The notes: generated by a model from the letters alone, not told the origin. A stretch of 64,000 nt of DNA from Pinisolibacter aquiterrae (GCF_019160155.1 NZ_JAFNIH010000058.1:48332-112331), one strand, 5' to 3'; shown: positions 1 through 9,734, counted from the stretch's first letter. A program made the numbers and translations.

Positions 1-1661
1 CCGCCGAGATGGGTGACCGCGTTGGGGATCGGCAGGACGAAGATGCCGCCGTGGGGAACCTTCAGCTCGGCGCCGACGCCCATCGAGATCATGCCGGCGA
101 TCGCCGAACCGACCATCAGCGCCGGGATCACACGGAACGGATCCTTGGCCGCGAAGGGAATGGCACCCTCGGTGATGAAGGAGATGCCGAGCACGAAGGC
201 GGCGTTGCCGGCTTCCCGCTCGTCGTGGGTGAAGCGGTCGGCGAAGAGCTTGGTGGCGAGCGCCAGCGCCAGCGGCGGGGTCATGCCGGCGACCATGGCG
301 GCGGCCATCGGCCCGTAGACCGCGTTGTCGGCGGAGGCGATCAGGCCGGTGGAGAAGGCATAGGCCGCCTTGTTGACCGGGCCACCCATGTCGAAGGCCA
401 TCATTGCGCCGATGATCGCGCCGAGAACCACGGCGTTGGCGGTCTGCATGCCCTTGAGCCAGCCGGTCAGAGCGGAGAGGGCGGCGGCGACGGGCGTTCC
501 GATGACGTAGACCATCAAGAGGCCGACGATGGCAGTGCCGAGCAACGGCAGGATCAGAACCGGCTTCAGGCCGTCGAGATTGCGGCCGAGATGGATGTTG
601 TCGTTGAGGAACTTGACGGTGTAACCGGCGAGGAAGCCGGCGACGATGCCGCCGAGGAAGCCCGCGCCGATGGTGCCGGCGAGCATGCCGCCGATCATGC
701 CCGGCGCGATGCCGGGTCGGTCGGCGATCGAATAGGCGATGAAGCCGGCGAGGACTGGAACCATCAACCCAAAGGCACCGGAGCCGCCGCCGATCTGCAT
801 CAGTGCGTGGGCGAGTGTACCCGCGTTCTCCTTGTTGCCTGCGTAGATGCCGCCGAGCGCGAAGGCGATGGCGATCAGGAGGCCGCCCGCCACCACGAAG
901 GGCAGCATGTAGGAGACGCCGGTCATCAGATGTTTGTAGGGGCCGGTGCGTTCGGTGGCGCGCGCCGCCTTCTCCGCCGCGACCCGGTCGATCAGCTCGC
1001 CCGCCGCCGCGCGCTGCACGGTCGCCTCGGCGAAGGCCTTGGCGATCAGCGCCTTGCCGTCGTTGATCGCCGCCTTGGTGGAGGTCGAATAGACCGCCTT
1101 GCCGGCGAAACGCGAGAGATCGACGTTGGTGTCGGCGGCGATCACGACCAGATCGGCCGCCGCGATCTCCGCCGCCGTCAGCGCGTTCTGCGCGCCGACC
1201 GAGCCCTGTGTCTCGACACGGACCGCATGGCCGAGCGCCTTGGCGGCGTTCTCGATGCCTTCCGCCGCCATGAACGTGTGGGCGATGCCGGTCGGGCAGG
1301 AGGTCACCGCGACGATGCGCCTGGCCGCGCTCGGGGCGGCCGGAGCCGGGGCGGCGGCCGGCTTGCCGAGGAGGCCGGTGATCGCGCCGGCGGGGTCGGC
1401 GAGCGCCGCCTCGAGCGAGACGGTGGCGCTGGCTTTGCCGGCGAAACGAGCGACGCCGGCATCGCCGTCGCCGACGATCAGGACGGCGTCGGCCTCCGCG
1501 ATCGCCGCCTCGGCGAGCGGGGCGGAGCTGGTGCCGCCCGTGCGGCTCTCCACCGTCAGGCTCGCGCCGGCGGCTGCGGCGGCCTTGCGCAGCGCTTCCG
1601 CCGCCAGCAGGCTCTGGGTGCCACGGCCATCGGCCGCAACGACTGCGATCAGCTTGGTCAT
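1..1661 (-). CDS. fruA: PTS fructose transporter EIIBC component (3' end outside window)
   Basis: Membrane permease of the fructose phosphotransferase system: it imports fructose and phosphorylates it to fructose-1-phosphate. The visible 553 residues start at the ATG at 1661, behind AGGAGG. Residues 1-95 look like a degenerate EIIB' domain without an active-site Cys. Residues 115-215 are a true EIIB domain with the phospho-acceptor Cys122 in [13 protein letters not shown]. The rest is the polytopic EIIC domain, including the sugar-binding motif [11 protein letters not shown] (ITEGAIPF in the family). This B'-B-C order matches E. coli FruA (563 aa), so only a short C-terminal piece should be missing. 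It is last in the fruB-fruK-fruA operon, 48 bp after fruK, and a small GC hairpin lies in that gap just upstream of its ribosome-binding site. Confidence 0.95.
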   Translation of the reverse strand, partial: MTKLIAVVAADGRGTQSLLAAEALRKAAAAAGASLTVESRTGGTSSAPLAEAAIAEADAVLIVGDGDAGVARFAGKASATVSLEAALADPAGAITGLLGKPAAAPAPAAPSAARRIVAVTSCPTGIAHTFMAAEGIENAAKALGHAVRVETQGSVGAQNALTAAEIAAADLVVIAADTNVDLSRFAGKAVYSTSTKAAINDGKALIAKAFAEATVQRAAAGELIDRVAAEKAARATERTGPYKHLMTGVSYMLPFVVAGGLLIAIAFALGGIYAGNKENAGTLAHALMQIGGGSGAFGLMVPVLAGFIAYSIADRPGIAPGMIGGMLAGTIGAGFLGGIVAGFLAGYTVKFLNDNIHLGRNLDGLKPVLILPLLGTAIVGLLMVYVIGTPVAAALSALTGWLKGMQTANAVVLGAIIGAMMAFDMGGPVNKAAYAFSTGLIASADNAVYGPMAAAMVAGMTPPLALALATKLFADRFTHDEREAGNAAFVLGISFITEGAIPFAAKDPFRVIPALMVGSAIAGMISMGVGAELKVPHGGIFVLPIPNAVTHLG

Positions 1662-1709
1662 GCCTTCCTCCTGGCGGGGTTCCCCCGCTCGTTCTTCCGA
1701 TGTCCGGGG

Positions 1710-2660
1710 TCAGTCGAGCCGGCGGGTCTCCACCCGGGCGGCGAGGTCTTCCACGTTCGCCTTCGGGCCGAGATGGGGTCCGATACGGTCGAGTTTGGCG
1801 GTCGCGAAGGCGACCGAAAGGCGCGCGAGCCGATCGAGGCTCGCGTGTTCGAGCAGGGCCGCGACCATGCCGGCGACCATCGCGTCGCCGGCGCCGACGG
1901 TGGAGAGCACCGCCTTCGGGGCGAGGCGCGCCGCGAGCGCGGTCTCGGCGTCGACGAAGAGCGCGCCCTCCGCCCCGAGCGATACCACCACCAACGCCAC
2001 GCCGCGTGCGACCAGTTCGCGCGCGGCGACGACGAGGTCGCGGGTCTCCGGCAGGTCGCGCCCGAGGAGCGCCTCGAGCTCGGCGCGATTGGGCTTGATC
2101 GCATGGGGGAGCCGGGTCGCCTCGGGTCCGAGCGCGGCGGCAAGCGGCGCCCCCGACGTGTCGAGCACCACCCGCGCGCCCTCGGCGGCGAGATCGGCGA
2201 CCATGCGTGCCCAGGTCTCGGCCGGCAGCCCTTCGGGCAGCGATCCGGCCAGAACCACCGGCGTGCCCGGTTCGAGATCCTTCAGCGCCGCCGCCCACAC
2301 CGCGTCGACCAGACCGGCGTCGACGGCGAGGCCGGGCAGGTTGACGTCGGTGGTCGATCCGGTCGCGAGATCGGCGATCTTGATGTTGGTGCGGGTCTCG
2401 CCGGGCGCGCGGACGCAGCGGTCGAGGATCGCCTTGTCGTGGAAGAACCCGACGAAGGCGTCGTCGTTGAACCGCCCGAGCACACCGCCGGCGGCGACCT
2501 TCACGTCCCAGTCGGCGAGGCAGCCGGCGACGTTGATGCCCTTGCCGCCGACGTTCGACTGCGCCGAGCGGGCGCGCTGCACCTCGCCGATGGTGAGCCG
2601 GTCGACGGTGACGGTGAGATCGATCGCCGGGTTGAGGGTGAGGGTGACGACGTCGGTCAT
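1710..2660 (-). CDS. fruK: 1-phosphofructokinase
   Basis: PfkB-family sugar kinase that phosphorylates fructose-1-phosphate to fructose-1,6-bisphosphate in the cytoplasm, the step after FruA uptake. The 316-aa length is usual for the family. The N-terminal NPAIDLT and the glycine-rich SNVGGKGINVAG (about residues 36-46) form the substrate site. TVGAGDAM near residues 254-261 is the ATP/anion-hole signature with catalytic Asp259. The open frame runs far upstream, but the ATG at 2660 is chosen because it overlaps the fruB stop as ATGA, which implies translational coupling, and because the family N-terminus MxxxxTLTLNPAID starts there. Confidence 0.96.
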   Translation of the reverse strand: MTDVVTLTLNPAIDLTVTVDRLTIGEVQRARSAQSNVGGKGINVAGCLADWDVKVAAGGVLGRFNDDAFVGFFHDKAILDRCVRAPGETRTNIKIADLATGSTTDVNLPGLAVDAGLVDAVWAAALKDLEPGTPVVLAGSLPEGLPAETWARMVADLAAEGARVVLDTSGAPLAAALGPEATRLPHAIKPNRAELEALLGRDLPETRDLVVAARELVARGVALVVVSLGAEGALFVDAETALAARLAPKAVLSTVGAGDAMVAGMVAALLEHASLDRLARLSVAFATAKLDRIGPHLGPKANVEDLAARVETRRLD

Positions 2661-5158
2661 GACCGACCTCCTTCGAGCGCGCGAACCTGATCGGCGCCGT
2701 CGCAGTCGAGGGCGCGTTTCGCCAGCGCCTCGAGGTCGGAGAAGCCGGCCGAGCGCAGCCGCGCCTTGACGGCCGGGACGTCGCGCGGCGTCATCGACAG
2801 TTCCGCGACGCCGAGGCCGGCGAGGATCGAGGCGCCGAAGGGATCGCCGGCGATGCCGCCGCAGACGCCGACCCAGCGCCCGCAGGTGGCCGCGCCCCGG
2901 ACCGTCTCGGCGACCAGCCGCAGCACGGCCGGATGCAGCGCGTCCGCCTCGATCGCGAGATCGGGATGCTGCCGGTCGATCGCCAGGGTGTATTGGGTGA
3001 GGTCGTTGGTGCCGATCGAGAAGAAGTCGACGTGCGGGGCGAAACGGTCGGCCATCGCCGCGGCGGCGGGCACCTCGACCATGATGCCGATCGGAACCTC
3101 GGGCGCGCCGATCTCGGCGCGGATCCGGTCGCAGACGGCGCGCAGCGCCAGCACTTCCGAGAGCGAGGTGATCATCGGCGCCATGATCGACAGGCGACCG
3201 CCCGCCTTTGCGGCGCGATAGATCGCCCGGAGCTGGGGTTCGAGAAGGTCCGGTCGGCGCAGGAGGAGGCGCGCGCCGCGCACGCCGAGGAACGGGTTCT
3301 CCTCGTGCGGCAGCTTCAGATGCGCCACCTGCTTGTCGCCGCCGATGTCGAGCAGACGCACGATCAGCGGACGCCCGTCGAGGGCGGCGGCCATCTCGGT
3401 GTAGATCGCGGCCTGTTCGTCCTCGCTCGGGCTCGCCGAACGCTCCAGGAACAGGAATTCGGTGCGCATCAGCCCGACGCCTTCGGCGCCGAGGTCGAGC
3501 GCCAGCGCCACCTGATCGGGCGTGTTGGCATTGGCGCCGATCTCGATGCGGCGCCCGTCCAGCGTCACCGCCGGGGAGGCGCGCTCCTCCGCCTCGCGGG
3601 CGCGGTGGGCGAGATCCTCGCTGCGGCGGGCGTAGACCGAGGCCTTGGCCGCGTCGTCGGGGGCGAGCCACAGCCGCCCGGCCTCGCCGTCGAGCACCAC
3701 TTCGGCGCCCTCCTCGAGGTCGCGCAGGGCCGCGCCGCCGGCCACCATCGCCGGCAGACCGAGGGTGCGGGCGAGAATGGCGGTGTGCGAGGTCGGACCG
3801 CCGAGCACGGTGGCGAGGCCGATCACGCGGGAGGTGTCGAGGCCGGCGGTGTCGGAGGGCGTCAGATCCTCGGCGACCAGGATGCACTGTCCCTCCGGCA
3901 GGTTCGGGCCCGCCTCGGCGAGTTCGGGCGCCAGACGCAGCAGGACCCGGTGACCGGCGTCGCGCAGATCGACGGCGCGGGCGGCGAGCAGCGGATTGCC
4001 CATCGCCGAGAGGCTGCGGGCGGACCGCTCCACCGCCTCGTTCCAGGCCCAGGCCGGGCCGTGACCTTCGACCATCAGCTGACAGGCGAGGGTGACGAGA
4101 TCGGTGTCGGCGAGGAATTCCGCCTGCGCCTCGAAGATCTTGGCCTCGGCCGCGCCGAGCCGCCGGCCGGTGTCGTCGGCGAGCACCTGGAGCTGCTGCT
4201 TCGTCTCGACGATCGCCGCGTCGAGCGCGGCGCCGCCTTCGACCAGCGGCACGGGAACGTCGGGAACCGCGCGCGCGACCGTGCGCAACACGTGGACGCG
4301 GCCGACGGCGAGGCCGGGCGAGGCGCCGATGCCGGGGATCGAGGGGAGGGCGGAGGGGGGCGTCCAGCCGCGCGGGGCGGCGGCCTTGATCGCCGCCTTG
4401 GCGGCGTCGGCCTTCTCCTGAATCGTCAGGCCGGTGATCGCCGCCTTCATGCGGGCGAGCGCGTCGGCGGCGTCGCCGCCTTCGGCCGAGACCACCACGG
4501 ACTCGCCCGCGACCAGACCCAATTGCAGCAGCGAGATCAGATTCTTCGGATCGGCGACGCGCTCGCCGGCCCGGATCCGGAGCCGCGCCGACGAGCGCCG
4601 CGCGGTGTCGACCCAATGGGCGGCCGGGCGGGCATGGAGCCCGTTGGGATAGTCGACGACCCAGTCGAAGCGTTCGGCGAAATCGATCGCCGCCTCGCCC
4701 GACGGCGGCGCGACGGGCGCGTCGTCGGAGAGGGCGGCGAGAATGGCGTTCGCGTCGGTCGTGGTCGCCAGCCGCTCCAGCGCGGCCTCGTCCTGGATCA
4801 GACGGGTGAGGCGGCGCAGCAGCGCGATATGGGCGTCGGACTGGGCCGCGATGGCGACGACGAGGCGGACGGTCTGCCCCTCGTTCCAGGTGACGCCGCC
4901 GGGGATCTGCAGTACCGCGAGGCCGTTGTCGCGGATCATCGAGCGATCCTCGATCATCCCGTGCGGGATCGCGACACCGTGTCCGAGGAAGGTGTTCGCG
5001 ACCGTCTCGCGGCGCATCATGCTCTCGACGTAGCCGACGTCGATGCGTCCGGCGGCGACCAACATCTGCGCCGCCTCGCGGATGGCGGCCTCCTTGGTCG
5101 CGGGCGTCGCGCCGACGCGCACCAGTTCGATCGACAAGAGTGACGGCGTGTGGGACAT
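2657..5158 (-). CDS. fruB: Multiphosphoryl transfer protein EIIA-HPr-EI of the fructose PTS
   Basis: Three PTS phosphocarrier domains in one 833-aa chain pass phosphate from PEP to FruA. Residues 1-145 are EIIA-Fru with active His66 in HGVAIPHG. Residues 160-245 are HPr with His175 in GLHARPA. From about 270 onward the chain is Enzyme I, with the phospho-histidine His458 in GGPTSHTAILAR and a PEP-binding C-terminal barrel containing the GTNDLTQYTLAIDR signature. E. coli FruB lacks the EI domain; fused A-HPr-EI proteins are common in alpha- and gammaproteobacteria with a stand-alone fructose PTS. It is the first gene of the operon and its stop overlaps the fruK start. The upstream region holds a predicted promoter with a LacI-type operator on the -10 box. 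Confidence 0.95.
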   Translation of the reverse strand: MSHTPSLLSIELVRVGATPATKEAAIREAAQMLVAAGRIDVGYVESMMRRETVANTFLGHGVAIPHGMIEDRSMIRDNGLAVLQIPGGVTWNEGQTVRLVVAIAAQSDAHIALLRRLTRLIQDEAALERLATTTDANAILAALSDDAPVAPPSGEAAIDFAERFDWVVDYPNGLHARPAAHWVDTARRSSARLRIRAGERVADPKNLISLLQLGLVAGESVVVSAEGGDAADALARMKAAITGLTIQEKADAAKAAIKAAAPRGWTPPSALPSIPGIGASPGLAVGRVHVLRTVARAVPDVPVPLVEGGAALDAAIVETKQQLQVLADDTGRRLGAAEAKIFEAQAEFLADTDLVTLACQLMVEGHGPAWAWNEAVERSARSLSAMGNPLLAARAVDLRDAGHRVLLRLAPELAEAGPNLPEGQCILVAEDLTPSDTAGLDTSRVIGLATVLGGPTSHTAILARTLGLPAMVAGGAALRDLEEGAEVVLDGEAGRLWLAPDDAAKASVYARRSEDLAHRAREAEERASPAVTLDGRRIEIGANANTPDQVALALDLGAEGVGLMRTEFLFLERSASPSEDEQAAIYTEMAAALDGRPLIVRLLDIGGDKQVAHLKLPHEENPFLGVRGARLLLRRPDLLEPQLRAIYRAAKAGGRLSIMAPMITSLSEVLALRAVCDRIRAEIGAPEVPIGIMVEVPAAAAMADRFAPHVDFFSIGTNDLTQYTLAIDRQHPDLAIEADALHPAVLRLVAETVRGAATCGRWVGVCGGIAGDPFGASILAGLGVAELSMTPRDVPAVKARLRSAGFSDLEALAKRALDCDGADQVRALEGGRS

Positions 5159-5194
5159 GACCGAACCCTTCCTCCCGGGTTTTTCTGAAGGCGG

Positions 5195-5223
5195 ATTGAA
5201 AACGTTTTCAGACGATACGTCAA
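5195..5223 (-). promoter_or_regulatory. Predicted fruBKA promoter
   Basis: On the minus strand TTGACG (5223-5218) is followed after 17 bp by TTCAAT (5200-5195), a good -35 and a moderate -10 for a housekeeping sigma factor. The palindromic operator at 5197-5210 covers most of the -10 box, so a bound repressor would block RNA polymerase. The promoter lies about 37 bp upstream of the fruB start. The boxes were read by eye; no transcript data support them. Confidence 0.5.
5197..5210. promoter_or_regulatory. FruR-type operator (perfect palindrome)
   Basis: TGAAAACGTTTTCA is a perfect 14-bp palindrome with the central CG step typical of LacI-family operators. It lies between fruB and the divergent LacI-type regulator gene. 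A half-site (CGTTTTCA, 5317-5324) sits between the predicted transcription start region and the regulator's own ATG. Confidence 0.8.
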
Positions 5224-5316
5224 CCCCTCATCCTGTTGCATTTCAATAATTATTCTGGCAATATGCTTTTTGCATCGCACCATATGTAGCGGAGAATCGG
5301 TGCAAGGCTTTGGGAT

Positions 5317-5324
5317 CGTTTTCA
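5317..5324. promoter_or_regulatory. Operator half-site next to the regulator start codon
   Basis: CGTTTTCA, identical to one arm of the palindrome at 5197-5210, ends 3 bp before the ATG at 5328. Binding here together with the main operator could allow autorepression or looping over roughly 110 bp. It is only a half-site, so chance occurrence is possible. Confidence 0.4.
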
Positions 5325-5327
5325 AAC

Positions 5328-6314
5328 ATGACTACGGGCATCAAGGATGTGGCCAAGGCGGCCGGCGTGTCGGCGGCGACGGTGTCGCGCGTTCTCGGCA
5401 ACGGGCCGGTCAGCGCCGACCTGCGCGAGAAGGTCGAGGCGGCGATCCGGGCCACCGGCTACCGGCCGAATCTGTCGGCGCGCCGTCTGCGTTCGCAGCA
5501 CTCGCGCACCATCGGTCTGATCGTCTCCGACATCCGCAATCCCTTCTTCACGACGCTCAGCCGCTCGGTCGAGGATGCCGCCTATCGCGCGGAGATGCGG
5601 GTGGTGTTGTGCAACACCGACGAGAACCCCGATCGCGAGGCGATGTATCTGCGTCTGATGCAGGAGGAGCGGATCACCGGCCTGATCTACGCGCCGACCC
5701 GCACCACCGCCGCCTCTCTCGACGAGAGGAACTTCGACTTCCCCGTCGTCCTGGTCGACCGCACCGGGCCGAACGGCGTCCATGACGCGGTGGTGATCGA
5801 CAATGCCGGCGCCGCCGGTCAATTGGTCGGCCACCTCCACGACCACGGCCATTCTCGCATCTTCGGCCTGTTCGGCAATACCTCCTCGACCGCGATCGAG
5901 CGCCACGACGGTTATCGCTCGGCGATGATCATGCGTGGGCTCGAGCCCGACGCTCGCTTCGTCGCCCCCCACGATCGCGCCGCCGCCGAAGCCCTCACTG
6001 AGCGGCTGGCGAGCGGCGAGCGCCCCGACGCGGTCGTCGTCTCCAACGGGCTGATGTTGCTCGGCGCCTACCGGGCGATGCGGGCGGCCGGGCTGGAGAC
6101 GCCGCGCGACCTCGCCCTCACCGGCTTCGACAACGAGACCTGGACCGAGCTGGTCGGTTCCGGCCTCACCGTCATCGAGCAGCCGGTCGCCGACATCGGC
6201 CGCACCGCCATGGATCTCCTGTTCGAGCGCCTCAATCGGCCGGACATGGCGCCGCGCAAGGTGGTGCTCTCCGGCCGTCTGGTGGCGCGCGGTTCGTCGG
6301 CGCGCGTCGGCTGA
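5328..6314 (+). CDS. fruR: LacI-family transcriptional regulator of the fructose operon
   Basis: Repressor with an N-terminal LacI helix-turn-helix (about residues 1-55: TGIKDVAKAAGVSAATVSRV and a hinge helix around NLSARRLRS). A periplasmic-binding-protein-like effector domain (GLIVSDIRNPFF to residue 328) follows. The effector is most likely fructose-1-phosphate or fructose-1,6-bisphosphate, by analogy with FruR/Cra-type regulators; the effector is inferred. The ATG at 5328 is chosen over an in-frame TTG at 5310 because the HTH begins right after it, as in the family. It is divergent from fruBKA, with a perfect palindromic operator in the shared region and a half-site near its own start. 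A strong bidirectional terminator follows at 6372. Confidence 0.9.
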   Translation: MTTGIKDVAKAAGVSAATVSRVLGNGPVSADLREKVEAAIRATGYRPNLSARRLRSQHSRTIGLIVSDIRNPFFTTLSRSVEDAAYRAEMRVVLCNTDENPDREAMYLRLMQEERITGLIYAPTRTTAASLDERNFDFPVVLVDRTGPNGVHDAVVIDNAGAAGQLVGHLHDHGHSRIFGLFGNTSSTAIERHDGYRSAMIMRGLEPDARFVAPHDRAAAEALTERLASGERPDAVVVSNGLMLLGAYRAMRAAGLETPRDLALTGFDNETWTELVGSGLTVIEQPVADIGRTAMDLLFERLNRPDMAPRKVVLSGRLVARGSSARVG

Positions 6315-6371
6315 GCCGCGCCGCGACCCGGCGACCGGGTTCCGGCCCGAGCGACGTCGACCTCACCTCAC

Positions 6372-6413
6372 GAAGAAGGGCGCGCGATCCGGCCGGATCG
6401 CGCGCCCTTCTTC
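6372..6413. terminator. Bidirectional terminator between fruR and gpmA
   Basis: A perfect inverted repeat with two 21-nt arms (GAAGAAGGGCGCGCGATCC plus GG, then its complement) and no separate loop, centred at 6392/6393. It lies between convergent genes. The outer GAAGAA/TTCTTC gives short T-rich tails on both strands, so it can terminate both fruR and gpmA transcripts. Confidence 0.85.
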
Positions 6414-6437
6414 CGTGGGATCGCGGCTCTCGCGGCC

Positions 6438-7058
6438 TCAGCCGGCGAGATCCTCGTGGCCGATCACTTCGCCCTCGGCGTCGAGGCGGTAGACGATCGG
6501 CGCGCCGGTGGCGAGCTCGCGCTTGAGGATCTGTTCCGGGGTGAGCTTCTCGAGCTTCATGATCAGAGCCCGCAGCGAATTGCCGTGGGCGGCGACGATG
6601 ATGCGCTTGCCGGCCTTGAGGTCGGGCAGGATGTGGGCGTCCCAATAGGGCAGAACGCGCGCGGCGGTGTCCTTCAGGCTCTCGCCGCCGGGCGGGGGAA
6701 CGTCGTAGGAGCGGCGCCAGATGTGGACCTGTTCCTCGCCCCACTTCACCCGCGCCTCGTCCTTGTTGAGGCCGGAGAGATCGCCGTAGTCGCGCTCGTT
6801 GAGGGCCTGATCGCGGGTGATCGGGAGATCGGTCTGGCCGAGCTGGGTCAGGATCAGGTCGAGCGTGTGCTGGGCGCGGGTCAGTGCCGAGGTATAGGCG
6901 GCGTCGAAGACGAGGCCCTTGGCCTTGAGCTTCTCACCGGCGCGGATCGCCTCCGCCACGCCCTTCTCGGTCAGGTCGGGATCCTTCCAGCCGGTGAAGA
7001 GGTTGAGCTTGTTCCACTCGCTCTCGCCGTGACGGCAGAGCACCAGAAGACGATCCAT
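6438..7058 (-). CDS. gpmA: 2,3-bisphosphoglycerate-dependent phosphoglycerate mutase
   Basis: Cytoplasmic glycolytic enzyme interconverting 3- and 2-phosphoglycerate. The 206-aa chain has the histidine-phosphatase signature [10 protein letters not shown] with the phosphorylated His10, the [13 protein letters not shown] substrate loop, the [14 protein letters not shown] segment specific to dPGM-type mutases, and the second catalytic His in [11 protein letters not shown]. It is shorter than E. coli GpmA (250 aa) but typical for alphaproteobacteria. It starts 24 bp after the dapB stop behind GGGAG, so the two are probably co-transcribed, a pairing common in Hyphomicrobiales. Confidence 0.95.
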   Translation of the reverse strand: MDRLLVLCRHGESEWNKLNLFTGWKDPDLTEKGVAEAIRAGEKLKAKGLVFDAAYTSALTRAQHTLDLILTQLGQTDLPITRDQALNERDYGDLSGLNKDEARVKWGEEQVHIWRRSYDVPPPGGESLKDTAARVLPYWDAHILPDLKAGKRIIVAAHGNSLRALIMKLEKLTPEQILKRELATGAPIVYRLDAEGEVIGHEDLAG

Positions 7059-7082
7059 CGTGCATTACTCCCAGTTGAAACG

Positions 7083-7901
7083 TCAGGGGCGTGAGGCGAG
7101 ACCGAGCACGTCGGCCATCGAATAGAGACCGGGCTTGCGGCTCATCCCCCACAGGGCGGCGCGGACGGCGCCGCGCGCGAAGATCGAGCGATCCTCGGCG
7201 CGGTGGGTCAGTTCCAGCCGCTCGTGGGGACCGGCGAGGACCACCGTGTGCTCGCCGACCACGGTGCCGCCGCGCAGCGTCGCGAAACCGATGTCGCCGA
7301 GACCGCGCGGGCCGGTGTGGCCGTCGCGCGAGCGCACCGAATGGGCGGCGAGATCGACCCGGCGCCCCTCGGCCGCCGCTTGCCCCAGGAGAAGGGCCGT
7401 GCCCGAGGGCGCGTCGACCTTCATGCGATGGTGCATCTCGATGATCTCGACGTCGTATTCCGGCCCGAGCGCCCGCGCCGCCTCGCGCACCAGCTGCGCC
7501 AGCAGATTGACTCCGAGGCTCATGTTGCCGGACTTCACCAAGACCGCGTGACGGGCGGCGGCGGCGAGCTTGGCCTCGTCGGCCGGACCGCAGCCGGTGG
7601 TGCCGATCACGTGGACGATCCGCGCCTGAGCGGCGAGTTCGGCGTAATGGACGGTGGCGGCCGGGGCGGTGAAGTCGAGCACGCCGTCGGCATGGGCGAA
7701 GGCGGTCAGCGCGTCGTCGGTCAGGGAGACGCCGAGCTTGTCGATCCCGGCGAGATCGCCGGCGTCGCGGCCGAGGTCGTGCGACCCGGCCCGTTCCACC
7801 GCGCCGACGAGGATCGTCCCCTCGGTCTCGGTCACCGCCCGGATCAGGGCTCGGCCCATGCGGCCGGACGCGCCGACCACGACGAGACGCATGTCCGCCA
7901 T
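7083..7901 (-). CDS. dapB: 4-hydroxy-tetrahydrodipicolinate reductase
   Basis: NAD(P)H-dependent reductase of the diaminopimelate/lysine pathway, supplying meso-DAP for peptidoglycan. The 272-aa protein has the Rossmann motif [13 protein letters not shown] near residue 7, GTTG around residue 100, and the catalytic signature [15 protein letters not shown] with His157/His158 and Lys161. The start at 7901 sits behind GGGAGTGAG; an in-frame Met three codons on (MRLVVVG) is an alternative. It is first in a dapB-gpmA unit. Confidence 0.96.
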   Translation of the reverse strand: MADMRLVVVGASGRMGRALIRAVTETEGTILVGAVERAGSHDLGRDAGDLAGIDKLGVSLTDDALTAFAHADGVLDFTAPAATVHYAELAAQARIVHVIGTTGCGPADEAKLAAAARHAVLVKSGNMSLGVNLLAQLVREAARALGPEYDVEIIEMHHRMKVDAPSGTALLLGQAAAEGRRVDLAAHSVRSRDGHTGPRGLGDIGFATLRGGTVVGEHTVVLAGPHERLELTHRAEDRSIFARGAVRAALWGMSRKPGLYSMADVLGLASRP

Positions 7902-8063
7902 CTGAACTCACTCCCGCGCGCGTCGGCCCGCGCCCCGCGCGGACACCGTCGTTTCCTGGGTCTTGGGCTATATCAGCGCTCCGTCCGGCGCAAGCGCGAC
8001 GACGGTCGATCAGCGACCCTGCGGATGCATGGACCGGGGCCTGCGAGCCGAGGTCGCGAAACG

Positions 8064-8097
8064 CGGACGGGGCCGTGGTGACCCACGACCCCGTCCG
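8064..8097 (-). terminator. Hairpin downstream of dnaA
   Basis: CGGACGGGGCCGTGG and CCACGACCCCGTCCG form a 15-bp stem with one mismatch and a 4-nt loop, 22 bp after the dnaA stop. No clear U-tract follows, so it could be a weak intrinsic terminator or an mRNA-stabilising structure. Confidence 0.55.
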
Positions 8098-8118
8098 GCG
8101 ATGCGAGGGGCCGCCCTC

Positions 8119-9573
8119 TCAGGCGTCCAGCATGCGCTTCAGCATCTCGATCTCGTCGGCGAAGCCACGATCGGCGGTCGCCATCTCCTCGATCTTGCGC
8201 ACGGCGTGCAGCACCGTGGTGTGATCGCGATTGCCGAAGCGGCGGCCGATCTCCGGCAGCGAGCGCGGCGTCAGCGCCTTGGCGAGATACATCGCGATCT
8301 GGCGCGGACGCACCACCGTGCGGGTGCGCCGGGCCGACAGGAGGTCGGCCTTGGTCACGTTGAAGTGCTTGGAGACGACCCGCTGAATGTCCTCGATCTT
8401 GACCTTCTTGGGCTCGCGGGTGCGCAGGAGATCGCGCAGCGCCGCTTCCGCCATCTCCAGGTCGATCGGTCGGCCGGTCAACTGGTTGTGGGCGACCAGG
8501 CGGTTGACCGCCCCATCGAGATCGCGGGCCGAGGAGATCACGTTCTCCGCCACCCACTCGATCACGGCGGCCGACAGCATCAGGCCCGGCGTCGTCTTGC
8601 GGGTCGCCTCGACCCGGTGGGCGACGATGCGGCGGCGCAGATCGAGGTCGGGCGCGCCGATGTCGACCAGCAGGCCGCCGGCCAGACGCGAGCGCATGCG
8701 CTCGTCGAGCATCTCGAGATCCGCCGGCGGGCGATCGGCGGCGACCACCACCTGACGCGCCCCGTCGATCAGCGAGTTGAGCGTATGGCAGAACTCCTGC
8801 TGCACCTGCTTGCCCTGGAGGAACTGCATGTCGTCGATCAGCAGCAGGTCGATGCCGCGCAGCGCCTCCTTGAAGGCGATCGCCGACTGCGCCATCAGCG
8901 CCTGGACGAAACGGTACATGAAGTGCTCGGCCGTGAGGTAGAGCACCTTGCGGCCCTCGGCCTTGGCGGCGTGGGCGATCGCCTGCAGGAGATGGGTCTT
9001 GCCGAGCCCGACCGAGGCGTGGAGGTAGAGCGGATTGAAGGCGACCGGCTCGCCCGGGCGGCTCTCGGCGACCCGGCGCGCGGCGGCGAGCGCCAGACCG
9101 TTGGAACGGCCCTCGACGAAGGTCTCGAAGGAATGGCGGGCATCGAGCGGGCTGCCGGCGAATTCGTCGTCGCGGCCGGCCGTGGCGGCGGCGCGCGGTG
9201 CGGTTCCGGCCCGGCTCGGCTCGGCGTTGGAGGCGACCAGCACGGGCGTCGGGCGCCGCGCCGCCTCGTTGGCCTCACGCGCTCCCGGAACCGGACGCAT
9301 CGCCGAGCGGACCGAGAACTCGATCTGGGCGATGGTGCCGAAGCTCTCGCGGAACAGGACGAGCAGACGATCGCGATAGCGGCTCTGCAGCCAGTTCTTC
9401 AGGAACCGGGTGGGCACCGAAAGATGGACGGTCTCGTCGACCAGGGTCTCGAATTCGACCCGTGCGAACCAACTGGTGAAGACGTCCTCGCCCAATTCGA
9501 CACGCAGGCGCGCCTTGATGCGCTCCCACTCGTCGCGGCCGTCCGGGCTACGGGTCATCGCACGTGCCTCCAT
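8119..9573 (-). CDS. dnaA: Chromosomal replication initiator protein DnaA
   Basis: AAA+ ATPase that binds DnaA boxes and opens the replication origin. The 484-aa chain shows domain I (about 10-95, WERIKARLRVELGEDVFTSW), a variable linker, and the AAA+ core. Walker A is ASVGLGKTH (186-194) and Walker B LLLIDDMQ (243-250). Domain IV carries the DNA-contact motif RFGNRDHTTVLHAVRKIE near 445-462. The ATG at 9573 is used; a second ATG at 9558 has a better-spaced GGAGG and gives MTRSPDGRDEWERIK, so it may be the true start. The order mutM-enoyl-CoA hydratase-rpsT-dnaA is a conserved neighbourhood in Hyphomicrobiales. I saw no cluster of consensus DnaA boxes beside it, so an origin here is not supported. 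Confidence 0.97.
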   Translation of the reverse strand: MEARAMTRSPDGRDEWERIKARLRVELGEDVFTSWFARVEFETLVDETVHLSVPTRFLKNWLQSRYRDRLLVLFRESFGTIAQIEFSVRSAMRPVPGAREANEAARRPTPVLVASNAEPSRAGTAPRAAATAGRDDEFAGSPLDARHSFETFVEGRSNGLALAAARRVAESRPGEPVAFNPLYLHASVGLGKTHLLQAIAHAAKAEGRKVLYLTAEHFMYRFVQALMAQSAIAFKEALRGIDLLLIDDMQFLQGKQVQQEFCHTLNSLIDGARQVVVAADRPPADLEMLDERMRSRLAGGLLVDIGAPDLDLRRRIVAHRVEATRKTTPGLMLSAAVIEWVAENVISSARDLDGAVNRLVAHNQLTGRPIDLEMAEAALRDLLRTREPKKVKIEDIQRVVSKHFNVTKADLLSARRTRTVVRPRQIAMYLAKALTPRSLPEIGRRFGNRDHTTVLHAVRKIEEMATADRGFADEIEMLKRMLDA

Positions 9574-9734
9574 CGTCTTCCGCCTCTCCTATCCGCCGAG
9601 AGCGATCCGCCCGATCGCGTCTGCGCCGTCTGGTTTCACCGCGCCGCGCCGAGAATTCGGCGACGACGAGTCTCTCCCCGAGGTCGCCCTCGAGGTCACG
9701 GGATCCGGTCCGACCGGGGTCGGACGTCACGTCG

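Noticed and set aside
9..2690. An 893-codon plus-strand open frame at the window start
   Set aside because: Antisense to fruA and fruK, both with complete active-site motifs.
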